Virus record (IMG/VR): IMGVR_UViG_3300020198_000024
Span: 1-52,850 of that record
Length of the DNA: 52,850 bases
Strand: one strand, 5' to 3'
DNA from: a virus
A model generated the notes under the pieces. That model worked only from the letters and a program-made list of their open reading frames with translations, searched no databases and had not been told where the DNA came from. This document shows, one piece after another, positions 8,110 through 17,569 of the stretch. A program made the translations under genes and the position numbers. The first letter of the stretch is position 1, and each line of letters starts with the position of its first letter.

Positions 8110-8280
8110 TCATTCTTTAAAAGTTGTCATAGATTGATTAGAAGGTTCCAATTTATCTGTGGCTGTCTCGACTATCCCACCCAACTTTTTTTTCGCATCT
8201 AAAGCCCAAGACTTTATATAGTCATCAAGAGAAGAGCTAAATTCTTCTACGACACGACTTGGAAAAAGATTATTCTTCAT
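8110..8280 (-). CDS. Small acidic-basic helical protein (56 residues)
   Basis: The ATG at 8280 overlaps the TAA of the upstream nuclease-domain gene and has GGGAG just before it, so I prefer it to the TTG further upstream. The product starts MKNNLFPSRVVEEFSSSLDD and contains YIKSWALDAKKKLGGIVE, probably one amphipathic helix. No family recognised. It lies between the nuclease-domain protein and the leader-tagged genes and is probably co-translated with the former. Confidence 0.5.
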   Translation of the reverse strand: MKNNLFPSRVVEEFSSSLDDYIKSWALDAKKKLGGIVETATDKLEPSNQSMTTFKE

Positions 8281-9220
8281 ATTTATAACTCCCAACATAC
8301 CCTTCTCGAGCTTGAGGAGAATTCCAACCTATTAAACGATGGAATCCATCAAACCAATAAATATCAGCTATATTTGTATCTAGATTCAAAATCAAAGATA
8401 TAGTAACTGGCTTCCTCTTTTTACCTAATTCACGGAAAACATGTTGTTTACGTTCCATAATAGCATCCATTTTGCGATGGCCCCATTCTTCTTTTGCTTC
8501 ATCAGAAGCATCTTTTAACCAGTTTGTCTCTTCCTCCCCTTGTTCACCTATAGTAACACGCCACTTCTGAGAGTCTGGTTGATTAAGAGATAACCCAGCC
8601 TTAACTTCGACTAACAGGTCTCCGGCAATTAAATCTACAGGATAATTACCTCGTCCAACATTTAAAAACTGAACATCCTTGTGTCCTTGATCAATCAAAA
8701 ATCTATGAGCTATACTTTCACCAAGCGTTCCAGTTTTTGAATGGGAAAGTTGACGTGTACCAGTAGGTTTACCTTCCCACGCCCTATCATTTACTGGAGT
8801 TAATCGAACTCGTGGCTCACTAATTAACTTTTTCTCTTCCTCAGTCATAGTTTCATCTTGTGGACCATAATCTCGACCGGCAGCCTCTGTTAGAGTTGAT
8901 TGGGACGGAACAGTTTCTTGTAAACTAACATTTGGTTTTAATTCAGTCGTTGTTGGTTTTACTCCAGTTAAAACTGAAATTTCAGAAGAATCTTCTTCTT
9001 TTTTAAGAAAATTATCTAAATCTTTTTTTCTCTTTCTAGTATCTCCACCATAGGTCGGAGTAAAAACTCCAGAATCAGAAGAAGTTGCTACAGTTCCTGT
9101 CCCGCCCCCATCTCCACCACCGCTTTCTTTACTAAGATTAGAACGAAGATTGGAAATGACTAACCATTCAGCAAACTGTTGAACTGCAGATTTACGCAAG
9201 ATCGAGGTTTTCAATGTCAA
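8270..9220 (-). CDS. Protein with C-terminal PD-(D/E)XK nuclease-like domain (316 residues)
   Basis: The first 160 residues are disordered, Gly/Ser/Thr- and charge-rich. The C-terminal half has the nuclease core: E169 in GTLGESIAHRFL, D196 in NYPVDLIAGD and E205-V-K207 in LLVEVKAGLS, the E...D...ExK order of Holliday-junction-resolvase or McrA-like nucleases of this superfamily. The likely start is a TTG at 9220 with GGAGA five bases upstream, overlapping the end of the portal gene by 29 bases. A nuclease directly behind the portal is unusual. It could help package or degrade DNA, or enter the host with the genome; none of these is shown here. Confidence 0.6.
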   Translation of the reverse strand: MTLKTSILRKSAVQQFAEWLVISNLRSNLSKESGGGDGGGTGTVATSSDSGVFTPTYGGDTRKRKKDLDNFLKKEEDSSEISVLTGVKPTTTELKPNVSLQETVPSQSTLTEAAGRDYGPQDETMTEEEKKLISEPRVRLTPVNDRAWEGKPTGTRQLSHSKTGTLGESIAHRFLIDQGHKDVQFLNVGRGNYPVDLIAGDLLVEVKAGLSLNQPDSQKWRVTIGEQGEEETNWLKDASDEAKEEWGHRKMDAIMERKQHVFRELGKKRKPVTISLILNLDTNIADIYWFDGFHRLIGWNSPQAREGYVGSYKYEE

Positions 9221-11138
9221 GCTTCTCCGGTCTGTTTACTTGTGTTTCAAATCTACTAGCAGCAACAGTTCTTGGAAACCTAAATTCTCCCGGTTCAACT
9301 CTAAGTAATTTTGTACCAGAATATTTAGCTAAATAATTTTTGTCTCCATGTTGAAACCAAATTTCTGACATGTCTGGAGAAACTTTTTTAATGTCTGGGA
9401 AGTATCCCTGATCAATTAATTGAGACACTTGAGTTTCAGCTTTTTCCATTAAATGTACTCCAGTTCCAGTACCACTAGATGGATTAGTTAATGATCCTTT
9501 GCCTGTTCCAGGAGTTGGAATTCTTTTAGCTGGAGAACCAGACACGCTTCCAGACGCCGTTCCACCATCTTGGCCAGGAACTGCCCCACCAGCTCCAGCA
9601 GCCATACCCATCATCTGTTGTTGCTGTTCCATGAGGCTAAGAAGTTGTCCTGAAACAGTGAAATCAATTTGATCAATTCCTACTCCCTGGCTTCTTAATG
9701 AAACTTCCGCACCCATCTGTTGAAGCAATTGTGCAATTGCAATTTTCAATTGAGCAAACATTAATCTTGTCGCTTCTGCTTTTTCTTCAGGAGTTGGAAG
9801 TTGAAGTGTCCAGTCAGTTATTCCAAACGCTTCCATAATAACTGGAAATACTTTTTCATGATAAATTCTTTGATCACCCTCAACTACTCTAGACATAACA
9901 ACAAGTTGTTGAGTCGCTGTTTGCATACCACCAAAAGCTTCTGGAGATCCTTGCCAAGTCGGAGTAACACCCCACATAGCAGCAACACGCTCTCTAATTT
10001 CTTGTCTTACTGGCAAATAATCCATTTCTTGTAGAGTATGGAATAAACGAACCATATCTACTCGACCACGATTTTGTCTATTCGAGACTGCAACCATTGG
10101 TATATAGTTCGGATCTTGTCTTGTTTTAGCTGCAATATTCTCTCGTTCAACTTTCAATGATTCTGGATCGTCTGTAAAAACCATAATCATTGAAGCTGGC
10201 ATTTTTCTTTCAAAGAAATAACGATAAAGGTTTTTATCCATTGCAATTAGAGTTAATGCTTTTTCAAAGATTGTTAAGATTGGGCTCCAACCATAAGTTT
10301 CTGTTGCCCGGAACTTTGAATGGTGAATAATCTCTGAATCGAGAAGATATAAAACTCCATTTGCATGGCGGTAAACCCACATTGCTGGAACCAGGTCTAA
10401 TCCACAGTCTTCTACATCACACTTTCCGGGTTCATTTTTAGATTTTTCATCACGATGAATATAGCAAAACCAATTAGAATTTTTTGGCAATCCTTGAGAA
10501 TCAAGATCAATAGTAACAAGGGCGGGATTTAAACGACGAATTTCTTTTATTTTTGAACGTATTTTTCCATCTTCAGTTCTAGCATATTCTTTGGCCAAAT
10601 AAAGAAATCCATCGTCGACTACATTAATATCTTCATGAAACTGTCTAAGAATTTCTTCAAATGAATTATCAAATACATTAGCATCTTTAAAATATGGTTC
10701 AAATTTTGCTTTTTGAGATTCGTCTGGTTCAGAGAACTCTTTAGATTGACAAACTTTGCATACCTTTTGTACATCTTGATATTCAGTTTTACAATTTTTA
10801 CATTTCACTGCAAACTTTGCCTTCCAAAGAATTCCTCTTCGGAAAACCTCAGAGACTATATGATGAATTGGAGCTCTAACTTCTTGACAAACAACTGAAA
10901 TTGTTTGAATATCTTGAACCAAGAACTGGCGATAAGCCATTTGATGTTGAACCCACATATTAATGACTTGATCAATTCCGAGAGTCGGAAGAGCAAATCT
11001 GGAGTCAGCATTTTTATTACCTTTTTCCAAGAAAGTTCCAGTCTCATGCATTTCTGAAAGAAACTTAGTTACAAAATTAAGATCAGCTTCTCGTTTAACT
11101 AAAGCTGGAATTTCAGGAATAAAGTCTTTTAGTTTCAT
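9192..11138 (-). CDS. Portal protein (648 residues)
   Basis: The portal is the dodecameric ring at one head vertex through which DNA is packaged and released. The order EILRQFHEDINVVDDGFLYL, the long helical stem region TDDPESLKVERENIAAKTRQ and a Gln-rich C-terminal segment fit large portal proteins. A zinc ribbon (C113, C116, C127, C130) is inserted near the N-terminus and a second Cys pair follows at about residue 240. Its first residues, MKLKDFIPEIPALVKRE, resemble the leader of the four genes downstream. No neighbouring scaffold or capsid gene of recognisable type is present between it and terminase, where a nucleotide-reductase gene intervenes. Confidence 0.8.
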   Translation of the reverse strand: MKLKDFIPEIPALVKREADLNFVTKFLSEMHETGTFLEKGNKNADSRFALPTLGIDQVINMWVQHQMAYRQFLVQDIQTISVVCQEVRAPIHHIVSEVFRRGILWKAKFAVKCKNCKTEYQDVQKVCKVCQSKEFSEPDESQKAKFEPYFKDANVFDNSFEEILRQFHEDINVVDDGFLYLAKEYARTEDGKIRSKIKEIRRLNPALVTIDLDSQGLPKNSNWFCYIHRDEKSKNEPGKCDVEDCGLDLVPAMWVYRHANGVLYLLDSEIIHHSKFRATETYGWSPILTIFEKALTLIAMDKNLYRYFFERKMPASMIMVFTDDPESLKVERENIAAKTRQDPNYIPMVAVSNRQNRGRVDMVRLFHTLQEMDYLPVRQEIRERVAAMWGVTPTWQGSPEAFGGMQTATQQLVVMSRVVEGDQRIYHEKVFPVIMEAFGITDWTLQLPTPEEKAEATRLMFAQLKIAIAQLLQQMGAEVSLRSQGVGIDQIDFTVSGQLLSLMEQQQQMMGMAAGAGGAVPGQDGGTASGSVSGSPAKRIPTPGTGKGSLTNPSSGTGTGVHLMEKAETQVSQLIDQGYFPDIKKVSPDMSEIWFQHGDKNYLAKYSGTKLLRVEPGEFRFPRTVAASRFETQVNRPEKLDIENLDLA

Positions 11139-11189
11139 AAATTATGCTCCAATATAAAATGGATAAAGATTTTGATAAATAAAAGTCAT

Positions 11190-11621
11190 TTAATTCTCCA
11201 TTGAATCAATTGCTAATACTTTCAAAATATTGTCCATAGCATGCTTTTTAAGGGCGAAAGATTCTGTCATTGGAGGTGCCTCTGGAGTTTTTGGTTTAGC
11301 TAAAAGCATTTTCTGAAGATTTTCTATTTCGGCTTTATAGGATGAATTCTTTTCTGTCAATCTCTCAACTTCCTCTGAATTTGATGCGATCATAGCATTT
11401 TCAAGAATTCCCATTCTAGTAGCAGTTTTTACTAGATCAATAAAAGCTGCTTCAGGAAGAATTGTTAATGCTGGATGATCGTCTTCAATTTCATCTTCAA
11501 TATTAACGTTCTTCAAACTTGGATGCCAGGTATCAAGAAGTCTCCAAGTGTGAGTTTTTTCATCATATTGAGAAGAAAATCTATTTTCTCTTTGCTGCAA
11601 AGTACTTCCCATAGTTGTCAT
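11190..11621 (-). CDS. Coiled-coil protein upstream of portal (143 residues)
   Basis: Start ATG at 11621 follows a GAGGTG ribosome binding site. Residues 80-110 (EEVERLTEKNSSYKAEIENLQ) form a clear coiled coil, and the tail is Pro/Ala-rich then helical. Small coiled-coil proteins next to the portal are often scaffolding or head-completion proteins, but I see no diagnostic motif. It follows a roughly 100-base gap after the reductase gene, so it may be the first gene of a late head transcript. Confidence 0.5.
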   Translation of the reverse strand: MTTMGSTLQQRENRFSSQYDEKTHTWRLLDTWHPSLKNVNIEDEIEDDHPALTILPEAAFIDLVKTATRMGILENAMIASNSEEVERLTEKNSSYKAEIENLQKMLLAKPKTPEAPPMTESFALKKHAMDNILKVLAIDSMEN

Positions 11622-11676
11622 TTCAATTCACCTCAATTAACTTGTATAAACAACATTTCTATTCAAAGAACACATA

Positions 11677-11684
11677 TATTTATA
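11677..11684 (-). promoter_or_regulatory. TATAAATA box in the gap before the head genes
   Basis: The gap between the reductase gene and the coiled-coil gene contains TATAAATA on the minus strand, about 56 bases before the start codon. This is the T4 late promoter consensus, and the window encodes a sigma-like factor. One AT-rich octamer in an AT-rich gap is weak evidence. Confidence 0.25.
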
Positions 11685-11720
11685 ATAAAAATTTCTTATT
11701 CTTTATATTGTATTTCAAAT

Positions 11721-14231
11721 CTAACATTTACTCCATCCACAGCTCTTACATTTAACGCAACCTTCAACATAGATTAAACCCATTGAATCCTTACAACTCT
11801 GGCAAAAAGAATCAGACAATTGAGTTCCATCTTTAACGTATTTCTTTAAGGCTCGAGAAACTCCATTTTTCCATGAATTTAACTCATCTGTACCAAAATT
11901 TAAGCTTGAAACAAGCTGTACTGCATATTGAGTTGGCATTCCATGCCGAAGAGTAGCAGATATAAACCTTCCGTAGTTCCAAAATTCTTCATTAAACATT
12001 TCATTCAGAGCTTCAATCTGCTTTTCAACGTCTTTATCCTTATAGATAAAATTGTATTTGCTCTTTCCGTCAATTTTAATTTTCCTAATGCTACCATAAT
12101 CAACGGAATTAGGAACTACAAATTTATCTTGTTTTCCAGTAAAAATTTCATATGGTTTACCTTCATACAATCCAACAAATGCAACCCATTTTTCCCCATT
12201 ATTTATAAATCGTACTACATCAGCATCAAGAACTCTTGGACGCTTTGGAGCATGATGTTCTTCAAATAATTCTTTCTCGGCTTCTTCTTTTGCAGTTAAA
12301 ACACCACTTCTAGCACCAGATCTATAAATTGTGATTCCTTTAAGACCAGATTTCCAAGATTTAAGATAAATTTCAGCTACTTTATCGACTAGTACGTTTT
12401 CTGGAAGATTAATTGTAGACGATATAGAATGTGTCGTCCATTTTTGTACAATTGATTGCATTTCAACCCGCTTAATCCAATCAATTTCTTCGGCAGTAGA
12501 ACCAAAATAAGGGCTCTTTGTAAAGTCTGATTCTCCTGTAATTTTCATCCATTCTTTAAGCTTTGGATGAAAAACATCATATTCTTGCCACTTATCTCCG
12601 AGGCTATCGACAAAATCAACTTTTGAATTATCGTGAACTTTACGTCTTCTCTTATATGAAAGCATATAAGCTGGTTCTATGCCAGATGAGGTTTGAGATA
12701 TAATTGCAGTACTGCCGTTGGGTGCAACTGTCGAAATTGAAATATTACGTCTACCATATTTTGACATTCTATCATAAACCGACGGAAACTCTTTAGAAAA
12801 CATCTTAACAAAATCTGACTGAAGTTCAATCTCAGAATTGTAATCTGTAAATGCCCCACGTTCAATGGCCATGTCAATGGAAGATTCAAATTCAGCTAAA
12901 CATTTCATTTTCATAATTTCATTTGTTACATTCATTGCTTGGTCGGAATCGAATTTAAATCCCAAAGCTGCAATCACATCACCAAGGCCAGTAAATCCCA
13001 ACCCGGTTCGTCTTCCGAGCATACCATTTCGTCTTAATGCTATCCAAGTTTGTTTTTCAGTAGCTTTAATATGCTCCGGCTCCTTATCTGAATCTATTTT
13101 GTTGATAATTCGATCAATTGATTCGATTTCTAAATCAACAAGATCATCCATTAGCCTTTGTGCCTTATAAACCACGTCGTACCAACGTTCATAATTAAAT
13201 TTAGCTGATTTAGTAAATGGACTATCTACTGATCCAAACATATTCAACGTAATTAAACGACAACTATCATTTGGATTAAGTGGCAATTCTCCACACGGAT
13301 TTGTTGAAGAATTTTTCCAGTTAGGATATATACTAGAAGTCGAATAATGGTGATGTCGATCCCAAAAGATCAGGCCAGGTTCAGCAGTATTATGTGCGCA
13401 TTTAACAATCTTATTCCAAAGATCTTGAGCATTAATTGTCTTAACAACTTCTGGATGATTAGAATCAATTGGCCACTGTTGAACAAACTCAGTATTCTTT
13501 TCAACGGCCTCCATAAATTCATCTGATATTCTTAATGAGATGTTTGCACCAGTTATTTTCTTCAAGTCTTGCTTAATTAACGCAAATTGTTCGGCATCTG
13601 GATGTTTAATATCCATAGTTATCATCAATGCCCCTCTTCGGCCATTTTGGGCCACTTCTCTGGTAGTATTGCTAAACCTCTCCATAAAGGAAACTGCTCC
13701 AGTAGAAGTTCCAGCAGCATTTGAGACTGCTGTTCCTTGTGGTCGTAATGTGGATATATCGATTCCAACGCCGCAACGCCTCTTAAAGAGCTGTGCTAAT
13801 TGCTGATCTGAGAAGAAAATACCAGAATAAGAATCATAAGGAGAATCAACCACAACACAATTAGATAGGCTTCCAAAAACATATGGATTACCAAGAATTG
13901 CCATGACGCTTCCCTGAGGGATAATGTGGTCAAAATTTTTAAAATAACTAAAAATTTCGTCTTCACTCATTGAAAGATTTTTTGAAGAAGAAAAGTAATT
14001 TTGCCCAAATTTAGATAAAGAGCTTGCCTTATAGGAATTAGAAGAATATTTATTTTCTATTCTAGCAAATTCTTTTGCCATACGTCTATGAGTATCTTCA
14101 GGGGTTTTTTCAAGGAAGTTTCCTCCCTTGTCTTTCATTGCATATTTATTGATCCACACGTCAGAAGCAAGATCATTTCCATTAAAAAAAGAAAGGGTTG
14201 ATTTTAGTACATCTTCTAGTTCATATACCAT
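11721..14231 (-). CDS. nrdJ: Class II (adenosylcobalamin-dependent) ribonucleotide reductase (836 residues)
   Basis: Reduces ribonucleotides to deoxyribonucleotides using vitamin B12 as radical source, needing neither oxygen nor a small subunit. Visible features are the first active-site Cys in LSNCVVVDS, the RRCGVGIDISTLRP block, GRRGALMITMDIKHPD, the catalytic NPCGELPL motif and the C-terminal zinc-ribbon/redox tail CQSCKDSMGL ... CVKCKSCGWSKC. Length fits the long NrdJ type. The host or its surroundings must supply cobalamin. It sits between MazG and the head genes. Thioredoxin at 35615-35932 is a plausible electron donor. Confidence 0.92.
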   Translation of the reverse strand: MVYELEDVLKSTLSFFNGNDLASDVWINKYAMKDKGGNFLEKTPEDTHRRMAKEFARIENKYSSNSYKASSLSKFGQNYFSSSKNLSMSEDEIFSYFKNFDHIIPQGSVMAILGNPYVFGSLSNCVVVDSPYDSYSGIFFSDQQLAQLFKRRCGVGIDISTLRPQGTAVSNAAGTSTGAVSFMERFSNTTREVAQNGRRGALMITMDIKHPDAEQFALIKQDLKKITGANISLRISDEFMEAVEKNTEFVQQWPIDSNHPEVVKTINAQDLWNKIVKCAHNTAEPGLIFWDRHHHYSTSSIYPNWKNSSTNPCGELPLNPNDSCRLITLNMFGSVDSPFTKSAKFNYERWYDVVYKAQRLMDDLVDLEIESIDRIINKIDSDKEPEHIKATEKQTWIALRRNGMLGRRTGLGFTGLGDVIAALGFKFDSDQAMNVTNEIMKMKCLAEFESSIDMAIERGAFTDYNSEIELQSDFVKMFSKEFPSVYDRMSKYGRRNISISTVAPNGSTAIISQTSSGIEPAYMLSYKRRRKVHDNSKVDFVDSLGDKWQEYDVFHPKLKEWMKITGESDFTKSPYFGSTAEEIDWIKRVEMQSIVQKWTTHSISSTINLPENVLVDKVAEIYLKSWKSGLKGITIYRSGARSGVLTAKEEAEKELFEEHHAPKRPRVLDADVVRFINNGEKWVAFVGLYEGKPYEIFTGKQDKFVVPNSVDYGSIRKIKIDGKSKYNFIYKDKDVEKQIEALNEMFNEEFWNYGRFISATLRHGMPTQYAVQLVSSLNFGTDELNSWKNGVSRALKKYVKDGTQLSDSFCQSCKDSMGLIYVEGCVKCKSCGWSKC

Positions 14232-14237
14232 ATGAAT

Positions 14238-14699
14238 TTAGTCTCCCTTTGAATACGACATTAATAAATGATATCTACGCTCTTCTTCAGCCCCAGACCA
14301 TTTCTCAACTTTTTCAAGAGAAAGAAGCTTTCCTGTATCTGATCTAATAGCATGAGTTTTATTGGTTTTATTATCATTTTTCTTGGCAATTTCTTTTAAA
14401 GCAGAACATATATTTCGATCATATGCTTTGCAATGTCCAATTACCACAAAAAGAACATCTCCTAACTCTAACGATGCTTGATCTAATTGCCTTTTTGAAA
14501 TGGCTTCTTTAAATTCATTAATTTCTTCGTCTAAAATTTGGTGACGCTCATTTTCAAAAAGTTCTTGAGGATCTCTTAAAACAAGCCCAACAACATTTCC
14601 GTCTTTCGATTTTGAACCTTCAAAGCCCCATCTTTCATGAAAATTCCAAACAGATTCTGCAATAATTTCAATTGCAGACATAAATTCGTCTTTTGTCAT
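14238..14699 (-). CDS. MazG-like nucleoside triphosphate pyrophosphohydrolase (153 residues)
   Basis: The helical metal-binding motif EEINEFKEAI ... LELGDVLFVVIGH matches the EExxE and ExxD pairs of the all-alpha NTP pyrophosphatase superfamily. The start codon overlaps the terminase stop (TAATG). Phage MazG enzymes clean or rebalance nucleotide pools and have been proposed to lower alarmone levels. Its position next to the reductase suggests nucleotide metabolism. Confidence 0.8.
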   Translation of the reverse strand: MTKDEFMSAIEIIAESVWNFHERWGFEGSKSKDGNVVGLVLRDPQELFENERHQILDEEINEFKEAISKRQLDQASLELGDVLFVVIGHCKAYDRNICSALKEIAKKNDNKTNKTHAIRSDTGKLLSLEKVEKWSGAEEERRYHLLMSYSKGD

Positions 14700-16357
14700 T
14701 AATTTCCTCGATTCATTATAAGTTTATTAAGCTGTGCTTCCATTTTATTTGATTTACAAATAATACAAATTCCAGATTCTACATCATATCCAATATGTTG
14801 ATGACAAGTTGGACAGGAAATTTTATTTTCTTTTGGCTTATCAAATGCTTGGGAACCATAGACTGAAGAAATTGGTTTAGTCTCTGAAGATTCTATAAAA
14901 AAATTCATATCACCAAGATCAGTTATTGATTTAGTATCCAGCTCTTTTAAAGCAAGACAAGCAAGAGCACAAGAAAAAAATGAATCTCCATGTCCAGCAG
15001 GAGTTTCTGCTGCTTGTAAATCTCTATTAACACAAGTTATTTGACTTTTTTGGCGACTATCTTCGATTATGAAAAACATACCAGAATGGACATAATGATC
15101 AAATGCTGAAGCCATCTGAAATTTACTTTTTAAGGTAAATGTTATTGGACGCCAAACTCTATTAAGTCCACGATCTTCTAATTCAGCTTTTGTATTATCA
15201 TAATATCCTCTAGTCACATGAAATTTTTCTGCAATTTTATTTAAATGTTCAGCTTGATTATCATATAACCATTGATCCATAAATCGACTGTAAAGTTGAT
15301 AAAATTTTTCTTCTTTCTTACCAAAGACTACAATATGAGAAGGATGCTTTTTCTTTCCAATATCAAATCCAGCTACAACATAGTCATATTTTTTGATTTC
15401 TTCCTGAAGATCTTCAGAGTCTGGGTCGTAATTTCTTAAGTTAACATCTTCACACGACGTAATTTCAGCTTCTGAAAAGTAAGAATCTGTTGAAAGCCTT
15501 GGAGCTAGTAAAAATTCAGTCTCAAATGAAGAAGGAGAACTTTTTTTAATCTTAAGAAGATCTTCTTCTGAATAAAGCTCTGGGAATAAAACTCTTTTTC
15601 CAGGAAGTGGGTCAAGAGCCGGAAGAATAACTGAATTAAATCTCTCGTCTTCTTTTAATTTTGCTAACAAATCATCGGGAAGCATTGGAGTACCAAGAAC
15701 AATAATTGGACATCCCTTGTTTGGAATGAACATAGATTCTGTTTTAAAATGCTCTTCTATTTTATAGACTTGATCTGGGGTTAATGGATTTTGAGGATCT
15801 TTTAAAAGATCGTCTGCTACCATTGCTCCAGTATGCATTCCTCGTTTGAAGGCGTATAATCCACCATGTTCAATTTGAATTTGACGACGACCAATTTGAT
15901 ACCTAAATGAATAATCTGCATCGTTAGATCTATCTGTCATTATTGGATTTAAAACTGGGTTACGTCGAATAGCATTTTTAGCTTCTTTGATATGATATTG
16001 ACTCATCTTAGCGTTATATGAAAGATAAAGAAGAGAGGCGTCGCTAGGTTGCTTTAAAAGATGCCATACAGAAAATCCATGTCCAAGAATTGTACTTTTT
16101 AAATGCATACGAGGGAGAACTGCCATAAAATATTTATCTTCGGCTAAAGCCCTTTCAAGTTCATTACAGATGTAGCCAACATGCCAAGCATCAAAGTATG
16201 ACTTCTTTTCGTATCCTAGAGACCAAATATCTCGGATAAATTCCCAAAAAGTACCAACTTTAACAAATTTTACGTCTAATAGCTTATCTACAAGAGAAGC
16301 TAAGCCGTCAGAATAAGATACTAATTTTCCGCCTGGTTCCCTGTTCGTTCGTCCCAT
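14699..16357 (-). CDS. Terminase large subunit (552 residues)
   Basis: This is the ATP-driven DNA-packaging motor and headful nuclease. The N-terminal ATPase has an atypical Walker A-like LPRMHLKST (81-89), as in several phage terminases, followed by LLYLSYNAKMSQYHIKEA. The C-terminal RNase H-fold nuclease has the first Asp in VVAGFDIGKKKHPS and a further acidic block at AAETPAGHGDSFFS. An unusual extension carries a zinc ribbon, CPTCHQH ... CIICKS. It overlaps the small-subunit gene upstream by 37 bases, consistent with coupled translation. Confidence 0.88.
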   Translation of the reverse strand: MGRTNREPGGKLVSYSDGLASLVDKLLDVKFVKVGTFWEFIRDIWSLGYEKKSYFDAWHVGYICNELERALAEDKYFMAVLPRMHLKSTILGHGFSVWHLLKQPSDASLLYLSYNAKMSQYHIKEAKNAIRRNPVLNPIMTDRSNDADYSFRYQIGRRQIQIEHGGLYAFKRGMHTGAMVADDLLKDPQNPLTPDQVYKIEEHFKTESMFIPNKGCPIIVLGTPMLPDDLLAKLKEDERFNSVILPALDPLPGKRVLFPELYSEEDLLKIKKSSPSSFETEFLLAPRLSTDSYFSEAEITSCEDVNLRNYDPDSEDLQEEIKKYDYVVAGFDIGKKKHPSHIVVFGKKEEKFYQLYSRFMDQWLYDNQAEHLNKIAEKFHVTRGYYDNTKAELEDRGLNRVWRPITFTLKSKFQMASAFDHYVHSGMFFIIEDSRQKSQITCVNRDLQAAETPAGHGDSFFSCALACLALKELDTKSITDLGDMNFFIESSETKPISSVYGSQAFDKPKENKISCPTCHQHIGYDVESGICIICKSNKMEAQLNKLIMNRGN

Positions 16358-16869
16358 TTTGCTATAACCAACTTAAGACGAGACCCAATTTGACTTCTAA
16401 TGTCTTCGTCTTTAACAACTTCTACAATCGCATCAAAAATATCTTGAACAAATTCAACGTGAAGAATTCCTGCTTGAACCGTCCTTTGACCTTTAATAGC
16501 TACATCTACGACTTTAGCCGCTTCACCAGCAGATTTCCAATCTAATGTTGGATAAGCTGCTTTTGCAGTATCAAGCAATAAATCATAATCTTCTAGTTGA
16601 CGTTTGGTAGAGGCTTTTCTTCTAGCTACCTCAGAATCAATTATTGACTTATTTGTTTGAACGGCAATTTCAGCTCTAATATCTGTCCAATTATTATTGG
16701 AAATCCAAGATCTAACTGTTGTATAGGTTAAACCTAAACCTTCATGCTTCTTATTCAGCTCATCGACAATGTCTTGAATCTTCGCATCTTTTTCAAGAAA
16801 AATTCTTAGAGCCTCATCTTTTATTTCAACTGGAAAAGAAGTTTGAACAGGATTCTTTTCAGCTACCAT
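16321..16869 (-). CDS. Terminase small subunit (182 residues)
   Basis: This protein would recognise the packaging site and regulate the large subunit. The N-terminus has a helix-turn-helix (DAKIQDIVDELNKKHEG ... TVRSWISNNNW) followed by long helices, as in small terminases. The ATG start abuts the stop of the upstream gene. Its position immediately before and overlapping the large subunit supports the call strongly even though the family is poorly conserved. Confidence 0.75.
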   Translation of the reverse strand: MVAEKNPVQTSFPVEIKDEALRIFLEKDAKIQDIVDELNKKHEGLGLTYTTVRSWISNNNWTDIRAEIAVQTNKSIIDSEVARRKASTKRQLEDYDLLLDTAKAAYPTLDWKSAGEAAKVVDVAIKGQRTVQAGILHVEFVQDIFDAIVEVVKDEDIRSQIGSRLKLVIAKWDERTGNQAEN

Positions 16870-17372
16870 TAAACATATCCCCCTCCAACCGGGTCAGGAA
16901 TATTACCACCTTGCGGCATTAGCTTTGTAAAGTCTATATGATCTGTAGCTCGACCGTCCTTACCCATCGTAAAACATTCCGGAACGTCTTTTTTATAAGA
17001 ACCAGATCCAGATGGACCCATAGTAATTTTAGACTTACGAATAGCAATCACTCCTCTAGAACAAACCCCGTCGTATGCATCATCTGGAAAATTCCACGGC
17101 TTTGAAAGTTCATTTTTTGACGCAGTCATAAACTTCTTTAAACCAGAAATCTTCTTATTCCAAACACAATCAAAGAAATTACAATAAACAAGAGTTGGGT
17201 TTTCTTCTTTTAATGATTCTTCAGAAACTCCCTTTGGCCATTCGTCAATAGCCTCTTGGTTGACTCTATCTACCGCTTTAGATTGTTCATCCTTTTCATT
17301 CAACTCAATTCCAACTGAATAGATCTTGTTGTGACCAATTCTAACTTTACTCCATGGTTTTCGTTCAGCCAT
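16869..17372 (-). CDS. Hypothetical Cys-containing protein (167 residues)
   Basis: Four cysteines in LVYCNFFDCVW, GVCSRGV and PECFTMG could bind a metal, giving a small zinc-binding domain. The C-terminus is Gly/Pro rich. Its stop overlaps the start of the terminase small subunit, so it belongs to the packaging operon. I do not recognise the family. Confidence 0.55.
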   Translation of the reverse strand: MAERKPWSKVRIGHNKIYSVGIELNEKDEQSKAVDRVNQEAIDEWPKGVSEESLKEENPTLVYCNFFDCVWNKKISGLKKFMTASKNELSKPWNFPDDAYDGVCSRGVIAIRKSKITMGPSGSGSYKKDVPECFTMGKDGRATDHIDFTKLMPQGGNIPDPVGGGYV

Positions 17373-17386
17373 AACATAACCTCTCT

Positions 17387-17569
17387 TTACGCTTCTGGAA
17401 TAACCAATCCAGACTCTGTTTTAGCCTCTTCAGATATCTTTTCCATTTCTTTTATAAACCATAAAAAAAATGCAATCACGTCTTCGTGTTTGTAGCAAAA
17501 TTCTTGAGTATTATATCTCTTTTTTTCACACGGTGGAAAACGACATTTATCTTTTATAGCTAAAGTCAT
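17387..17569 (-). CDS. Small zinc-finger-like protein (60 residues)
   Basis: The spacing in CRFPPCEKKRYNTQEFCYKH gives three Cys and one His in a typical zinc-binding arrangement, followed by a helical C-terminal half. It overlaps the resolvase stop by 4 bases (ATGA-type). Probably a small nucleic-acid-binding or partner protein; no family assigned. Confidence 0.6.
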   Translation of the reverse strand: MTLAIKDKCRFPPCEKKRYNTQEFCYKHEDVIAFFLWFIKEMEKISEEAKTESGLVIPEA

